Shown one piece after another: positions 27,096 through 36,193 of a DNA stretch of 53,796 nucleotides (within the stretch, counting starts at the first letter, position 1; each line of letters opens with the position of its first letter). Source of the stretch: Thermosipho japonicus. Its GTDB lineage: Bacteria; Thermotogota; Thermotogae; Thermotogales; Fervidobacteriaceae. The notes beneath the pieces were generated by a model. The model worked only from the letters and a program-made list of their open reading frames with translations, searched no databases and was not told the DNA's origin. The position numbers and the translations under genes were made by a program. The DNA is taken from positions 1 to 53,796 of the forward strand of contig NZ_JACHEX010000006.1 in assembly GCF_014201655.1 (NCBI RefSeq), written 5' to 3'.

Positions 27096-28322
27096 GTGTT
27101 TAAATTTATCTTTCTATTTATTGTTGTATTTGAAGTTTTATGGGAAGAAATATTATTATTTTTGAACCTTAAATATTCTACTTCTAAAAATGCCAGCGTT
27201 CCTGAAGTTTTGAAAGATAAAATTTCTGATGAAGATTTTGAAAGATCTAAAAGATATTTGAAGGATAAAACTTTGCTTGAATCAGTTTCTCAGTTTGTTA
27301 AGCTTGGCGTCACTTTAATACTTTTACTTCACGGTTTTCCATTTCTTGAAAATGTAGTTTCGTCATTTTCAAATTCAATAATCATTCAGGGGTTATTATT
27401 TTTTGCACTATATGGATTTATAACTTTTCTTGTAAATCTACCTTTTAATATTTATTCAACTTTTGTTATTGAAGAAAAATATGGTTTTAACACAATGAAT
27501 GCTAAGACTTTTGTTGTTGATATAATTAAAACTTTTGTTGTATCAATAATATTATTTGCCCCTTTAATTTCTCTTCTATTGTGGGTATTAAGTATAGATC
27601 AGAATTGGTGGTGGAAAGTTTCTATAGGATATATACTATTTCAGGTTATTTTAACTTTAATATATCCAATATTTATTGCACCAATGTTTAACAAATTTAC
27701 TCCTTTAGAAGATGAAAAACTAAAAGAAAAGATAAATAAATTACTTAAAAAGGCAGGATTTAACATATCAAATATTTACGTAATGGATGCATCAAAAAGG
27801 ACAAAAAAACAAAATGCATCACTTACGGGAATTGGAAAATCAAAAAGAATTGTATTATACGATACAATTTTAAAATATTCAACAGAAGAGATTTTAGCAA
27901 TTATAGCTCACGAGCTTGGACACAATAAAAGAAACCATATTCCAAAACTTTTGACAATTATATCAGTACTGTATACGCTTATATTTTACCTTGTAAATGT
28001 TGTTTACAACTATATATTAAATAACAACGTATTCGGAATAAGTATGAGTTATACAGCATTTACATATTCATTCATATTTATTAGCTCAGTTGTATATTTT
28101 GCAATACCGATTATTAATTTCTTGCAAAGAAAGTTTGAGTTTGAGGCAGATAGATACTCATCAGAGCTTTTAGGAACACCAGAATACCTAATTTCATCTT
28201 TAAAAAGCCTAGTAAAAGAAAATCTCTCCAATGTAAATCCTTTGCCTTTATATAAAATTTGGCACTACAATCACCCATCGCTGGAAGAAAGAATAAATAA
28301 TCTTCTTAATAAAAAGAAATAA
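27096..28322 (+). CDS. M48-family membrane zinc metalloprotease (Ste24/CAAX protease type)
   Basis: This 408-aa integral membrane protease shows the zinc motif AHELGHNKRNH (near residue 271) and the downstream ligand motif FEFEADRYSSELLG (near 347). Several N-terminal helices and the segment INKLLKKAGFNISNIYVMDASKRTKKQNASLTGIG place it in the Ste24-like rather than HtpX-like branch. Start is GTG 27096 after a purine-rich GGGGGGAAGG site. The likely role is membrane-protein or lipopeptide quality control. Confidence 0.9.
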   Translation: MFKFIFLFIVVFEVLWEEILLFLNLKYSTSKNASVPEVLKDKISDEDFERSKRYLKDKTLLESVSQFVKLGVTLILLLHGFPFLENVVSSFSNSIIIQGLLFFALYGFITFLVNLPFNIYSTFVIEEKYGFNTMNAKTFVVDIIKTFVVSIILFAPLISLLLWVLSIDQNWWWKVSIGYILFQVILTLIYPIFIAPMFNKFTPLEDEKLKEKINKLLKKAGFNISNIYVMDASKRTKKQNASLTGIGKSKRIVLYDTILKYSTEEILAIIAHELGHNKRNHIPKLLTIISVLYTLIFYLVNVVYNYILNNNVFGISMSYTAFTYSFIFISSVVYFAIPIINFLQRKFEFEADRYSSELLGTPEYLISSLKSLVKENLSNVNPLPLYKIWHYNHPSLEERINNLLNKKK

Positions 28323-28349
28323 TTGCGAATTTGTGATACTAGAATATAA

Positions 28350-28403
28350 AAAAGCTACACCTTTTTTGACTTTTATTGCAAGAGGGGTGTAGCTTTTTTT
28401 TGT
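28350..28403 (+). terminator. intrinsic terminator after the M48 protease gene
   Basis: AAAAAGCTACACC and GGTGTAGCTTTTT form a 13-bp stem with a long AT loop and a strong T-run on the plus side. The rest of 28404-28617 is AT-rich and presumably carries the promoter of the next pair. Confidence 0.88.
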
Positions 28404-28617
28404 AATTGTTTTAATTTTTTATTTTCCTATAAATTCGTAAATTTCGTAAAAAACTTTTAAGGAATTAATAATATATTAACTTTTTTGTTTGTATTATTAC
28501 ATTTTAATTTTTATTTTGATAAACAAATTACTTTATTATTAATGATATAATAATTTGACATGAAAATTTTAATTTCTAATTTATTTATCATTATTATTTT
28601 TTACAAGGGGGGAAAAA

Positions 28618-29175
28618 ATGATTAAACTCTTTGGAGATTTTTTCATTCCTGAAATAGAGGAATTTTGCTTTGCTAAGTCAGAGGTTTTACTATTTTCATT
28701 TTTAATTTCAAAGAAAAGTATAGTAAGTTTCCTAAATGTAAAGCAGTTATTTGCTGATTTAAAAGATATTGATGATAGATACATAAGAAGGTTAGTGTCG
28801 AGGCTCAATGGAAAAATTGAAAGTATTGGGAAGATAGAGCTACTGAATAACAAGCGTATTGAACTTGTAATGAAGGATAATGTTAATGTAGATCTATGGG
28901 AAATGGAAAAAGTGTTAAGTACTTTCGATAGTTCAGAGAAAGCTTTGGAAAAAATTTTAGATTTATATACTGGACCATTTCTTGCTGGTATAGAATGTTT
29001 GTGGGCAAGGCAGATGAGAAGATATTACAATGTTCTTGTAAAGAATATTGTAGATGACTATTTAGAGAATATGGGGTTTGAAAGTAGATTAGCTGTAAAA
29101 TTAATGAAAGTATTTCCTGATTTGTCTATTTTTGACGAAGAACTTGAGAGGGAATATTTGTATGATTTTTTTTAA
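28618..29175 (+). CDS. SARP/BTAD-like transcriptional regulator, first of a tandem pair
   Basis: This 185-aa protein begins IKLFGDFFIPEIEEFCF, the opening seen in AfsR/SARP and DnrI-type regulators, followed by an OmpR-like winged helix with a basic recognition region (DDRYIRRLVSRLNGKI). A short BTAD-like helical segment follows (ALEKILDLYTGPFLAGIECLWARQMRR). It is shorter than most SARP proteins and has a poorly conserved DNA-binding strand region. It overlaps the next gene, a paralogue, by 14 bases. Heterodimer formation is plausible. No target is known. Confidence 0.65.
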   Translation: MIKLFGDFFIPEIEEFCFAKSEVLLFSFLISKKSIVSFLNVKQLFADLKDIDDRYIRRLVSRLNGKIESIGKIELLNNKRIELVMKDNVNVDLWEMEKVLSTFDSSEKALEKILDLYTGPFLAGIECLWARQMRRYYNVLVKNIVDDYLENMGFESRLAVKLMKVFPDLSIFDEELEREYLYDFF

Positions 29176-29884
29176 ATTGTTTGGTGATTTTAAAATATTT
29201 GTTGATGGTAAACAAATAATAATAAAAAACAATAAAAATTTGAAATTGCTTTTTTATATTATCTCTTCTAGAAAGACTTATATTTCAAAAGAAGAGATAT
29301 ACGAAATATTTTGGAAGAATATGACAAGAAGTTATGCAAGAAAAAACTTAAATGTTCAAATGTATAATTTAAAGAAGACATATGAATTTTTAAAAGATGT
29401 GATAAAAAACTATAGGGAAAACATACACATAGACAGAGATAAAATTAGTTCTGATTATGAATTTTTTATGGATAATATAGAAAAAAATAGTTTAAAAGCG
29501 CTTAAGGTATATTCTGGTGATTTTTTAGAGGGATATGAGGATGATTGGATCATTGAAAAAAGAAAGCAGTGTAGAAAATTAGCAAACCTTGCTTTATATT
29601 TTCACACAGAAGAAACAAAAAAGATTGAGGCTTTATTAGAAATTCAAAAGGATATGAGAGAAAAACCGTACGTAATACTATTTTTAAATGAAATAAAAAA
29701 ATTCAGGATGAGAAAAGGAGATTTTCTTTTAAATCTTGAAAATGGAGCACTTGTTTTATTAGAAAAAGGTAATAAAACAGTCTCTCAAGTTGTTAATGGA
29801 TTTCTGAAAAGGTCAGGTATAGAACATGCAAAAATATTAAATGAAGATGAAGCATTGAATTTGATAAACTTTAAAAATTCTTGA
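29162..29884 (+). CDS. SARP/BTAD-like transcriptional regulator, second of a tandem pair
   Basis: This 240-aa paralogue of the preceding gene starts IFFKLFGDFKIFVDGKQIIIKNNKNLKLLFYIIS, the classical SARP winged-helix N-terminus. It continues YISKEEIYEIFWKNMTRSYARKNLNVQMYNLKK (recognition helix) and has a BTAD segment ALKVYSGDFLEGYEDDWIIEKRKQCR. The last about 70 residues, including KPYVILFLNEIKKFRMRKGD, are not recognised. ATG 29162 has GAGGGA upstream and lies within the end of the first gene. Confidence 0.72.
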   Translation: MIFFKLFGDFKIFVDGKQIIIKNNKNLKLLFYIISSRKTYISKEEIYEIFWKNMTRSYARKNLNVQMYNLKKTYEFLKDVIKNYRENIHIDRDKISSDYEFFMDNIEKNSLKALKVYSGDFLEGYEDDWIIEKRKQCRKLANLALYFHTEETKKIEALLEIQKDMREKPYVILFLNEIKKFRMRKGDFLLNLENGALVLLEKGNKTVSQVVNGFLKRSGIEHAKILNEDEALNLINFKNS

Positions 29885-29954
29885 GAAAAGGAAATTTTTA
29901 ATATAAAATTTCAAAATTATGCAAATGGTTGTTTTAAGTTAAAAATAAAAATAC

Positions 29955-29986
29955 AAAACGGTGCCTCCAGTTAGAAGCACCGTTTT
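29955..29986. terminator. bidirectional intrinsic terminator
   Basis: AAAACGGTGC / GCACCGTTTT form a 10-bp stem with a 12-base loop between the convergent regulator pair and the protease gene. Confidence 0.88.
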
Positions 29987-30012
29987 ATAAAATCTATTAT
30001 TTTTACTAAATT

Positions 30013-31695
30013 TTAATTTTCTACTTGCATTGCAATATCAATTGGTCCATAAGTTCTGCCAGAGATAAATGTGTAGCTTCCTTTGTATCCAAAGTAATCT
30101 CCTGTATCTATAACACCATTGTTATTGTAATCTCTCCAAGCGCATACATAGGAATAGTACCCTGGAATTACAGATTTTAATGTGTAATTTCCGTTACTTA
30201 CTTTTCCAAATTCACTAACTACTTCATAACTTCCAGTCCAGAAATTGTATCTTAGTACGAAAACTTTTGTTTCTACATCACTTGGTTGAGGTTCTGGATT
30301 TGGAGGATTTGTACTTCCACCATTATAGTTAATAGCTGCGTATGCGTCTATTAAACCTGCACCGTAGTAGTCATCTTCACCAGTTGGTCCTAAATCTTTT
30401 GCAGTATTTTTCAAAGCGGCTCTAATTTCTTCTGGTTGTGTTTTTCCAGAAGCATACAATAATGCAGCAACGCCAGCTACGTGTGGCGCGGCCATTGATG
30501 TACCCTGTAAGAACATATAAGTATCACCATTGCTTGGAGTCCATGCTGTACTTAAGACGCCATCTGCATAACCATCTCCATTTTGATCAACGCTTGTGTC
30601 TCCACCTGGTGCTGCAACATCAACTTCTGGTCCATAGTTTGAATAAGGTGCCCTTTGAAGGTCATACCTTACTGCTGCAACAGCTATTGTTTCAGGATAT
30701 TTGGCTGGGTATGAAACAGGTCCATTTTCATTACCTGCAGCACAAACAATTGTAACACCTTTATTATATGCGTATTGGATTGCATCTCTTAAAATTTGAG
30801 AATCTCCACCGCCGCCAAGGCTCATATTTATTATTTTTGCTCCATGATCTGCAGCGTATCTTACACCTTGAGCAACTGCGTCAAGTGTTCCACTGCCGTC
30901 CGCCCCAAGTACTCTTATAGGCATTATCTTTATACCGTATCCACCCCAGTTGACTCCTGCAACACCTTTTCCGTTGTTACTTAATGCAGCAATCGTACCT
31001 GTTACGTGTGTTCCATGACTTACGTCTTTTGCAGGATCTGTTGGATCACTATCATTATCAACAAAGTCGTAACCTTGTACAAAGATACCTTGCAAGTCTG
31101 GATGTGTAAAGCTTACTCCTGTGTCAACAACTGCAACAACGACGTTTGCACTTTTTATAACGTCCCATGCTTTTGGCAAATTGATTGCTTCATAGTGCCA
31201 TTGATAGCTGTAGTAAGAATCATTTGGAACAGCAAATGCTCTATAAATATAGTTAGGTTCTATGTACTTTACTCCACCAAGTTTTTTCAAAACATTTAAT
31301 TTTTTGTCATCTGCTTTGACTTTGAATATATAAGCTTTTTTTCCATCAAGGCTGTTAGTTGAATATGCATTTTCTACAGAAATTCCCAGTTTTGAAATAT
31401 TTTGAATATCTCCTTCATAGTAAACGACATATTCGCCTTTTACAAATTCTGCATTTTGATTTTCTACACTGTATGGTGCATATGTTCCATTGGGAAGTTT
31501 TACTGTACCGTAAACTGTTGCATAACTTGTTGCTTTTGAGCTAACAAGTGTAAGATCTGATAAACTTTTTCCTTTAAGAAATTCTAGTGGATTTGTAGAA
31601 ACAGCTCCATCAGTATTTTTTGTAACATTTGAATCCATACATCCAAATAAAACAAAAGTAACTACTGCCAAAACAATCAACAAAACTTTTTTCAT
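30013..31695 (-). CDS. subtilisin-like serine protease, lipoprotein (fervidolysin-like)
   Basis: This 560-aa protease carries a lipoprotein signal peptide with the lipobox LFGC (Cys19), so it is probably anchored on the outside of the cytoplasmic membrane. A propeptide inhibitor-like region spans about residues 55-155. The S8 domain has D191 (AVVDTGVSF), H227 (SHGTHVTG), oxyanion N322 (AAGNENG) and S400 (GTSMAAPHVAG). Residues 371-378 (QNGDGYAD) look like a calcium loop, and a beta-rich C-terminal domain with another such loop (NNNGVIDTGDYFG) follows. The layout resembles fervidolysin, a keratin-degrading enzyme of Fervidobacterium. It is likely used for extracellular protein breakdown. Confidence 0.93.
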   Translation of the reverse strand: MKKVLLIVLAVVTFVLFGCMDSNVTKNTDGAVSTNPLEFLKGKSLSDLTLVSSKATSYATVYGTVKLPNGTYAPYSVENQNAEFVKGEYVVYYEGDIQNISKLGISVENAYSTNSLDGKKAYIFKVKADDKKLNVLKKLGGVKYIEPNYIYRAFAVPNDSYYSYQWHYEAINLPKAWDVIKSANVVVAVVDTGVSFTHPDLQGIFVQGYDFVDNDSDPTDPAKDVSHGTHVTGTIAALSNNGKGVAGVNWGGYGIKIMPIRVLGADGSGTLDAVAQGVRYAADHGAKIINMSLGGGGDSQILRDAIQYAYNKGVTIVCAAGNENGPVSYPAKYPETIAVAAVRYDLQRAPYSNYGPEVDVAAPGGDTSVDQNGDGYADGVLSTAWTPSNGDTYMFLQGTSMAAPHVAGVAALLYASGKTQPEEIRAALKNTAKDLGPTGEDDYYGAGLIDAYAAINYNGGSTNPPNPEPQPSDVETKVFVLRYNFWTGSYEVVSEFGKVSNGNYTLKSVIPGYYSYVCAWRDYNNNGVIDTGDYFGYKGSYTFISGRTYGPIDIAMQVEN

Positions 31696-31827
31696 ATCCT
31701 TCTATCCCCCCTACTAAAATGTGGTAAAGTAATTTATAAAGACATGGAGTATTTTATCTATTTTTATATTCATTTTTAAAACCAAAACGATAAATTATTG
31801 ATAAATTTTCAATCAAAATTTGATTTG

Positions 31828-32337
31828 TTAAAATTCTATTCCCTTTCTTGCCTTGACACCTTTTTTGTAATAGTGCTTAATTTCTTTCATTTCAGTTACA
31901 AGGTCTGCAATTTCTATAAATTTTTTTGGAGCATATCTTCCAGTTAAAATAATTTCTACATTTTCATCTCTTTTATTTAGAACTTCTAAGACGTCTTCAA
32001 CAGAAAATAACTTGTAGTAGATTGCAACGTTTACTTCATCAAGGATTACCAAATCGTATTTTTTATTTTTTAATACTTCTTCAATTCTCTTGAGTCCCTT
32101 TTTTGCAGCATCGATGTCTTCTTGAGTTGGTTTGTTAAAAATGAAGCAATTTCTTCCAAATTGTTCTATTTCTATGTTCTTTATAAATTCTGGAACTCTT
32201 AGCTCGCTATAATCCATTCCTTTTATAAATTGACCAATAAACACCTTTTTATCGGCACAGGCTGCCCTAAGTGCAAGTCCAAAAGCCGCAGTTGTTTTTC
32301 CTTTGCCATTACCCGTGTAAACATGGATGTATCCCAT
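31828..32337 (-). CDS. cobO: cob(I)yrinic acid a,c-diamide / cob(I)alamin adenosyltransferase, CobO/BtuR type
   Basis: This about 169-aa ATP:corrinoid adenosyltransferase attaches the upper adenosyl ligand. P-loop YTGNGKGKTTAAFGLALRA is at the N-terminus, with VFIGQFIKGMDYSE and the Walker B-like YDLVILDEVNVAI following. I take ATG 32337, preceded by GGAGGGG; an ATG 54 bases upstream within cobD has no good ribosome site. It is the last gene of the cobalamin operon, one base after cobD. Confidence 0.93.
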   Translation of the reverse strand: MGYIHVYTGNGKGKTTAAFGLALRAACADKKVFIGQFIKGMDYSELRVPEFIKNIEIEQFGRNCFIFNKPTQEDIDAAKKGLKRIEEVLKNKKYDLVILDEVNVAIYYKLFSVEDVLEVLNKRDENVEIILTGRYAPKKFIEIADLVTEMKEIKHYYKKGVKARKGIEF

Positions 32338-32338
32338 T

Positions 32339-33319
32339 TTATCCCCTCCATTTCCTAAGAGTATTAAGCAATTTTTCATTGCTTTTTTCATCTTTAAGAC
32401 CTATTCTCACAAGGTTTAGTCCAAAATTTCTTGCGTCCCTAACATGGATTTTTCTACCGTGGCAAAAATTTAAAAAGTTATCTATATCTGAGACATCTAC
32501 TAGAAAGTAGTTGGTATCACTTTTTGTGTAGATAAAGTCTTTAAATTTTTCTTTTTGCTCCTTTATAAATGAGATGGATCTATCTTTAAAACTATTAACT
32601 GTCTTGATGTTTTTTAAAAGGGTATTTAAAAATGTGTAGCCCATTCCACCTATAGCCCATGACATTCTATATTTTTTAAATATTTTTTGGTATTTTTTTG
32701 TTTTTACATATCCTACCCTTATTCCTGGTATTCCAAAAAATTTTGTAAAAGTTCTAATCAATAGTACATTATCAAAGTTTTCATAATCTTTTGGATTTTC
32801 TACAAAATCTATGAAGGCTTCATCTAGAACAATTTCTATATTTTGGTTTAATTTAAAAAATTCTTCTAAGTCTTTATAAATCCCTGTTGGATTATTTGGA
32901 TTTCCAAGTATTAACACTATCTTTTTAAATTTTTTACTAGCAAGTTTTATTTCGTGATCAATAACATTTAGGTCAAGGGTTTTATTTACAAAATACCAAG
33001 GAGTTTTAATTTCTTTTGCTGAAAATTGTGCAACTTTAAAGTATTCTGAATAATTGGGTCTGGGTATAATAACACAGGCATCGTTTAAAATGTGATATCC
33101 TATTATGTGAAATGCTTCGGTTGCACCAGCAACTATTACACTTTCTCCAAAAATTTTTTGAAATTTATCTTCTATCCAATCGACGTAGGTATATCTAAAA
33201 ATATCCTCTTTTCTTATAACATTATCAATCCAGTCAATTTTTATTGGATTTACAGATATTGAAAAATCTAAAAAATTTTCGTCTTTAATACCACCGTGAA
33301 CAAAACTATTGCTATCCAC
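32339..33319 (-). CDS. cobD: L-threonine-O-3-phosphate decarboxylase CobD (PLP enzyme)
   Basis: This 326-aa class I/II aminotransferase-fold enzyme would make (R)-1-amino-2-propanol phosphate, the linker of the nucleotide loop. The N-terminal FVHGGIKDENFLDFSISVNPI is characteristic of CobD. PLP-fold motifs are LILGNPNNPTGIY, VLDEAFIDF, the Schiff-base Lys region RTFTKFFGIPGIRVGY, and the C-terminal Arg region VRIGLKD. The start is GTG 33319 and overlaps cbiB by 52 bases. A histidinol-phosphate aminotransferase is excluded mainly by operon context and the HGG start. Confidence 0.88.
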   Translation of the reverse strand: MDSNSFVHGGIKDENFLDFSISVNPIKIDWIDNVIRKEDIFRYTYVDWIEDKFQKIFGESVIVAGATEAFHIIGYHILNDACVIIPRPNYSEYFKVAQFSAKEIKTPWYFVNKTLDLNVIDHEIKLASKKFKKIVLILGNPNNPTGIYKDLEEFFKLNQNIEIVLDEAFIDFVENPKDYENFDNVLLIRTFTKFFGIPGIRVGYVKTKKYQKIFKKYRMSWAIGGMGYTFLNTLLKNIKTVNSFKDRSISFIKEQKEKFKDFIYTKSDTNYFLVDVSDIDNFLNFCHGRKIHVRDARNFGLNLVRIGLKDEKSNEKLLNTLRKWRG

Positions 33320-34119
33320 ACAAACACCACCTTTGTATATAAAGATAGTCCCTTTAAAATATCCTCTTTTTCAACACATTTTCCTTCAAGTTTATAAACT
33401 CCAACTTTTTCAAATCCAAGGTTTAAAACACCAGCAAACGCGCTCATTGGATACATGGAGTTTATTTTTAGTCTTCTGTATTTTTTTAGATAAGAAAAGG
33501 CATCTTTAAAGTTAAAAAGGGCAATTAATAAAGCAGTAATTCTTGCGGGAATAAAGTTTAATACATCATCGAATCTTGCAGGAAATTTTCCAAACCATTC
33601 ATACCTTTCATTTCTATATCCAAATAGCGCATCGTAGGTGTTAACTACTCTATATATGAGCGCACCATATATTCCAAAAATCAAATAATAAAAGAGTGGT
33701 CCGACGATACCATCTGATATGTTTTCAGATAAACTTTCAAGGGCTGCAGAATAAAGTTTATCTTTGCTTAATTTTGAAACATCCCTACTTACAATGTATG
33801 ATACGTTTCTTCTAAGTTTTTCTACATCATCTTCATAACACCTTTTTACATGAGAATATAATGACTTTATAGAAAAAGTGGATGTTAAAAAATAAATTTC
33901 AAACCATTTTGAGATTGATAATAAAGTTTTACACAAAAAAAACCAAAACAAAATTTCTAAAAGTAAGGCAAACATTCCTAAAAGAAAACGTGCATGCTTT
34001 GATTTTTCAAAAATCTTTCCAATAAATCCCATGTATACAACAGGATGAATAAAAGTAGGAAACTCACCAATAGTTATGTCAATTAGAAGACTAATTAAAA
34101 GAATAAACAATTTTCTCAA
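33268..34119 (-). CDS. cbiB: adenosylcobinamide-phosphate synthase CbiB
   Basis: This 283-aa inner-membrane enzyme joins the aminopropanol linker to cobyric acid. The diagnostic segments are IDITIGEFPTFIHPVVYMGFIGK at the N-terminus, SRDVSKLSKDKLYSAALESLSENISDGIVGPLFYYLIFG, and YDALFGYRNERYEWFGKFPARFDDVLNFIPARI. It has five or so membrane helices. The likely TTG start at 34119 overlaps the end of cbiP by 29 bases, and its 3' end runs into cobD. Confidence 0.93.
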   Translation of the reverse strand: MRKLFILLISLLIDITIGEFPTFIHPVVYMGFIGKIFEKSKHARFLLGMFALLLEILFWFFLCKTLLSISKWFEIYFLTSTFSIKSLYSHVKRCYEDDVEKLRRNVSYIVSRDVSKLSKDKLYSAALESLSENISDGIVGPLFYYLIFGIYGALIYRVVNTYDALFGYRNERYEWFGKFPARFDDVLNFIPARITALLIALFNFKDAFSYLKKYRRLKINSMYPMSAFAGVLNLGFEKVGVYKLEGKCVEKEDILKGLSLYTKVVFVWIAIVLFTVVLKTKIF

Positions 34120-35494
34120 TCTCCTTCATATTAAGACTAGACGTTATGATTTCAGTAACTTTATCTATTTCTTCTTCCAGTGTTCTAACCACAATTTCTT
34201 TTTTTGAGTAACCCCTTTGAATTCTTAAAAAATTTAAGAATTTTTCTAGAAAATCATTGTTGTGGAATATGTTATGAATGTATGTTGCAAAGATATTATC
34301 TTTAATGGCACCGTCTTTTATAACTTTTTTGTTGAAATATAATTTTGAAAAAGGTTTTTCAAATGATTTTGTAATTCCATGGTGAATTTCAAAGCCTTTT
34401 ATGGTTGTATTAAATAATTTTTCTTTTGCAAATACATTTCTTACAGTTTTTTTGTCTATAAAGTATGTATATGAATTGAGATATCCAAGTCCTTCATATT
34501 CTTTTTTTTCTTCTACGAGTTTTTTGCCAAGCATTTGATAACCACCACATATACCGAACAAAAATGCACTTTTTGAAAGAGCCTTTTTGATTTGTGTGTT
34601 TTTTTCTTTTAGCCATAGCAAATCGTGAATTGTTGATTTTGTACCAGGAATTATAATTAGATCAACATCTTCCCTTATGTTTTCTACATACCTTGCATTT
34701 GTGTTTAAAAAGAGAGGTTCAAAATCAAATGTATTTGATATATGTGGAAGCTTTAGTATATCAACTTTTAGATCACCTTTTCCTTCTTTAAATGGAGTAA
34801 TATCTTCTTCAAAGAGGTTGTGATTAAAGTATTCTATAGTCCCAAGAAACTTTATATTAAATCTTTTTCCAAACTTTTCAGGAAAGTCTAAAAGAAGCCT
34901 TTTGTCTCCTTTGAATTTGTTGAATATATACCCTTTTACTAATTTTCTTTCTTCTTTATTGAATAAAACCATAGTTCCTGCAATTTGTGCAAAAGCACCG
35001 CCTCTGTCAATATCCGCAACCAATATTACATTTGCGTTTGCCTTTTTTGCAATTGCCATATTTGAGATATCTTTTATATTTATCTCGGCAGCAGATCCAG
35101 AACCTTCTACAATGACAAGATCATGTTTTTTTTCTAAATTTTTAAGACATTCATATGCAACATTTAAAAGTTCTTCTTTGGATGAATACATGTATTTTTT
35201 GTTTTTAATCTTTTCTACTGGTTTTCCTTTTACAATAAGCTGGGAGCCAGTGATATCAGGTTTTAAAAGTATGGGATTCATAACATAGCTTGGCCTTTTG
35301 TTGCAGGCAATTGCCTGTATATATTGTGCAATTGCCATCTCTCCACCGTCATCGCTTACTATGCTGTTTAGAGAAATATTTTGAGCTTTAAACGGTACTA
35401 CGTCTACTCCTTTTTTTGCAAAATATCTGCAAAGAGCTGTTGCAATGATAGTTTTACCAACATTTGAGGCCGTTCCTTGTATCATTAACACCAT
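34091..35494 (-). CDS. cbiP: adenosylcobyric acid synthase CbiP/CobQ
   Basis: This 467-aa glutamine-dependent amidotransferase amidates the b, d, e and g side chains of the corrin. The N-terminal synthetase half has GTASNVGKTIIATALCRYF (P-loop-like), VVPFKAQNISLNS and LVADIDRGGAFAQ. The C-terminal glutaminase half has nucleophile Cys in FGICGGYQMLG and the His region FATYIHNIF. It follows cobS after 0 bases. It uses a corrin precursor, so the operon can join a de novo route encoded elsewhere or act on scavenged corrinoids. Confidence 0.94.
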   Translation of the reverse strand: MVLMIQGTASNVGKTIIATALCRYFAKKGVDVVPFKAQNISLNSIVSDDGGEMAIAQYIQAIACNKRPSYVMNPILLKPDITGSQLIVKGKPVEKIKNKKYMYSSKEELLNVAYECLKNLEKKHDLVIVEGSGSAAEINIKDISNMAIAKKANANVILVADIDRGGAFAQIAGTMVLFNKEERKLVKGYIFNKFKGDKRLLLDFPEKFGKRFNIKFLGTIEYFNHNLFEEDITPFKEGKGDLKVDILKLPHISNTFDFEPLFLNTNARYVENIREDVDLIIIPGTKSTIHDLLWLKEKNTQIKKALSKSAFLFGICGGYQMLGKKLVEEKKEYEGLGYLNSYTYFIDKKTVRNVFAKEKLFNTTIKGFEIHHGITKSFEKPFSKLYFNKKVIKDGAIKDNIFATYIHNIFHNNDFLEKFLNFLRIQRGYSKKEIVVRTLEEEIDKVTEIITSSLNMKEIEKIVYSFN

Positions 35495-36193
35495 CTATAC
35501 CACCTCAAGTATAAGTAAAATAAGTCCATGAACGAAAAGGCAAGTCCCACCAAGAACATCTCCTGTCACACCACCAATTTTGTTAGTAGCAATCTTGGAT
35601 ATTAAATAAGCAGTTATTAAAGTTACAGCCAATGAAATGATATATTGTTTAAAGAATATAATAAGGAAAAATGTAAAGATTGTTGAAAGTAATAAATTCT
35701 TTTTTTCAAAAGGAAAAAATAATGCGCCAAGTCCTTCTTTTTTGGCAGGCTTTGAAAATGCCATTAAAAGGACCATAGAATATCTTCCGAATGTTGAAGA
35801 TATAAAGAAATGAAATGGTTTTGCATTTAGATAAAGATTCCAGAAAACGACTACAAACAGTGTTCCAAAAAAAACGGCAAATGGACCAACGTCTCCTTTG
35901 CTCATAATTTCTAGTCTTTTTTCCTTATTGGATTGATTTAAAAATCCATCAAGTGTGTCTAAAAATCCATCGAAATGGAAAAGATCGAAAAAGTAAAAAG
36001 CTAATACAAGGAAAAAGACTTTAAGCGCTAAGTTATTTGATAAAGCTCCAAGATAATATATGCTACCAACTATGTAACCTACGAGTGGAAAAAAGCTTGG
36101 AAGTTTTTTAACCCTTCTATCAAAATCATTTACTTTAATATTTAATGGTAGTCTTGAGATAAAGGAAAGTGAAAGAAGAAAATTTTTTATCAT
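35495..36193 (-). CDS. cobS: adenosylcobinamide-GDP ribazoletransferase CobS
   Basis: This 232-aa membrane enzyme joins activated cobinamide to alpha-ribazole (phosphate). Family motifs are FISRLPLNIKVNDF at the N-terminus, FHFDGFLDTLDGFLNQSNKEKRLEIMSKGDVGPFAV (metal-binding Asp-rich loop) and NKIGGVTGDVLGGTCL. About five helices are visible. It overlaps the CbiR-like gene by 4 bases. Confidence 0.94.
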   Translation of the reverse strand: MIKNFLLSLSFISRLPLNIKVNDFDRRVKKLPSFFPLVGYIVGSIYYLGALSNNLALKVFFLVLAFYFFDLFHFDGFLDTLDGFLNQSNKEKRLEIMSKGDVGPFAVFFGTLFVVVFWNLYLNAKPFHFFISSTFGRYSMVLLMAFSKPAKKEGLGALFFPFEKKNLLLSTIFTFFLIIFFKQYIISLAVTLITAYLISKIATNKIGGVTGDVLGGTCLFVHGLILLILEVV

